DNA from: a bacterium
GTDB taxonomy: Bacteria; Pseudomonadota; Alphaproteobacteria; Sphingomonadales; Sphingomonadaceae
Direction: 5' to 3'
DNA length: 34,973 nt
Assembly: GCA_030824575.1 (NCBI GenBank)
Contig: JAVBXL010000153.1
Location: 1 to 34,973, forward strand
Part shown: positions 34,165-34,973 of the stretch, one piece after another
Position numbering within the stretch: position 1 is the first letter of the stretch
Layout of the letters: each line of letters begins with the position of its first letter
The notes under the pieces: generated by a model
What the model saw: only the letters and a program-made list of their open reading frames with translations
Databases searched by the model: none
Told to the model about the DNA's origin: nothing
Program-made: the position numbers and the translations under genes

Positions 34165-34973
34165 TCACCCTTCGAGCCAGGCCAGGCGTTGGAAGTTATA
34201 GGCAAGATTGGCCATGCCGATCTTGATGGTGGCGCAGGCGATGCCGATGGTTCGGATGACAAGGCCTACCCCTTGCTTTTGCCCGGCGAACACATGCTCG
34301 ACCTGAGCGCGGATCTTTGAGCGCCTGGTATTGGCCCTGGCGATCCGCTCGGGCAGCGGTCGCCGCGGCTTTCGCTTCTGGTGAATGTGGCTGGTGAACA
34401 TGCCACGGGCCAGGAACGCCTCGTTCTTCCTGGATCTATAGGCGGTATCAGCCCAGACACCGGAGGCAGTGTTGTCCTTGCTGATCAGAACCGGCAGCCG
34501 TGCGCCGTCATGGGCATTGGCGGCGCTGGCATCCCAGGTGCGGATCAAGCCCATGGGTTTTGTCGATGCCGACATGATTTTTTGTAGCCGAACATCGGGA
34601 TGGCGAGATTGACCGGCTTGGCCACCTTGGGATCGGCGCCCTCCCTGACCTTGGCCTTGCTGTACTTGATCGACCAGCGCGCATCACGGTCCTTTTGCCG
34701 GGTCTTGGCCGGCTTCCAGTCCTCCGGCACCCTGCCTTCCTTGATCGCTGCTTTTTCCGTTTGGGTATTGCGCTGCTTGGGTGCCGGCACGACAGTGGCG
34801 TCGATGATTTGCCCGCCCATGGCGAGATAGCCCCGATCCTTGAGGGCAGCGTCGAAGCGAGCAAAGAGTTTATCTATGGCCTTGGCATTCACCAGGCGTT
34901 CCCGGAACAGCCAAACCGCCGTCGCATCCGGCACGGTGCCATCGAGCCCAAGGCCCAGGAACCGTTGGAATGA
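34165..34973 (-). pseudogene. IS5-family transposase, frameshifted and cut by the window end
   Basis: The minus strand encodes most of an IS5-family DDE transposase: FLGLGLDGTVPDATAVWLFR at the window edge, then GGQIIDATVVPAPKQRNTQT (first catalytic Asp), and after the breaks GVWADTAYRSRKNEAFL (second Asp) and ARANTRRSKIRAQVEHVFAG (catalytic Glu region), ending LAYNFQRLAWLEG. Two single-base additions break it: a sixth T at 34578-34583, where homologues would read KNHVGIDKTHGL, and an extra A at 34547-34548. The net effect is a -1 shift. The N-terminus lies beyond position 34973. Confidence 0.85.

Noticed and set aside
1..34973. CRISPR array, prophage, toxin-antitoxin or defence system
   Set aside because: No regularly spaced direct repeats, phage structural genes or defence motifs were found. 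The window is core metabolism plus two decayed insertion sequences.

Overview
The window looks like a chromosomal segment of an alphaproteobacterium, most likely a sphingomonad (Sphingobium/Sphingomonas type). This rests on the high GC content, the frequent GTG/TTG starts, the cluster tkt-gap-pgk-class I fba, an alphaproteobacterial-style 14-gene nuo operon, DUF2842 and DUF1467 membrane proteins, and a palindromic repeat of the kind common in sphingomonad intergenic regions. The genus is an inference from recognised protein sequences, not a computed placement.

Layout. (1) 1-450: three near-identical tRNA-Asp(GTC) genes behind a good sigma70-like promoter. (2) 481-2060, minus strand: a small coiled-coil protein, zapA, 6S RNA, 5-formyltetrahydrofolate cyclo-ligase and a DUF2842 protein, the conserved zapA-ssrS-fau arrangement. 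(3) 2220-6557, plus: tkt, gap, pgk, with an inverted repeat element between gap and pgk. (4) 6578-7777, minus: an MFS transporter. (5) 8045-10168, plus: class I fructose-bisphosphate aldolase, a membrane protein of unknown function, and thiE. (6) 10245-11905: an L,D-transpeptidase and an M23 (LytM) peptidase, overlapping by 4 bases. (7) 12162-13968: efp, a small secreted protein and an inositol-monophosphatase family enzyme, closed by a strong intrinsic terminator.

(8) 14098-29541: a complete nuoA-N operon for respiratory complex I, almost all genes overlapping by 1-4 bases. It carries additions that are not standard subunits: an uncharacterised 49-residue membrane protein between nuoE and nuoF, a secreted protein built of two similar halves between nuoF and nuoG, and a possible 36-codon micro-ORF that bridges to nuoG. 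NuoL has a 19-histidine loop, and NuoC and NuoM carry low-complexity tails. (9) 29538-32951: birA (apparently without a normal start codon), coaX, rnj (RNase J) and a DUF1467 protein continue the same transcription unit.

(10) 32972-34973: a decayed mobile zone. The first 50 codons of a GNAT acetyltransferase are cut by the end of an IS66-family element. That element has lost tnpA, most of tnpB and the middle of tnpC. It abuts an IS5-family element whose transposase has two 1-base insertions and runs out of the window.

The most interesting unexplained signals are the two coupled accessory ORFs inside the nuo operon. Most of the rest is conserved housekeeping DNA.
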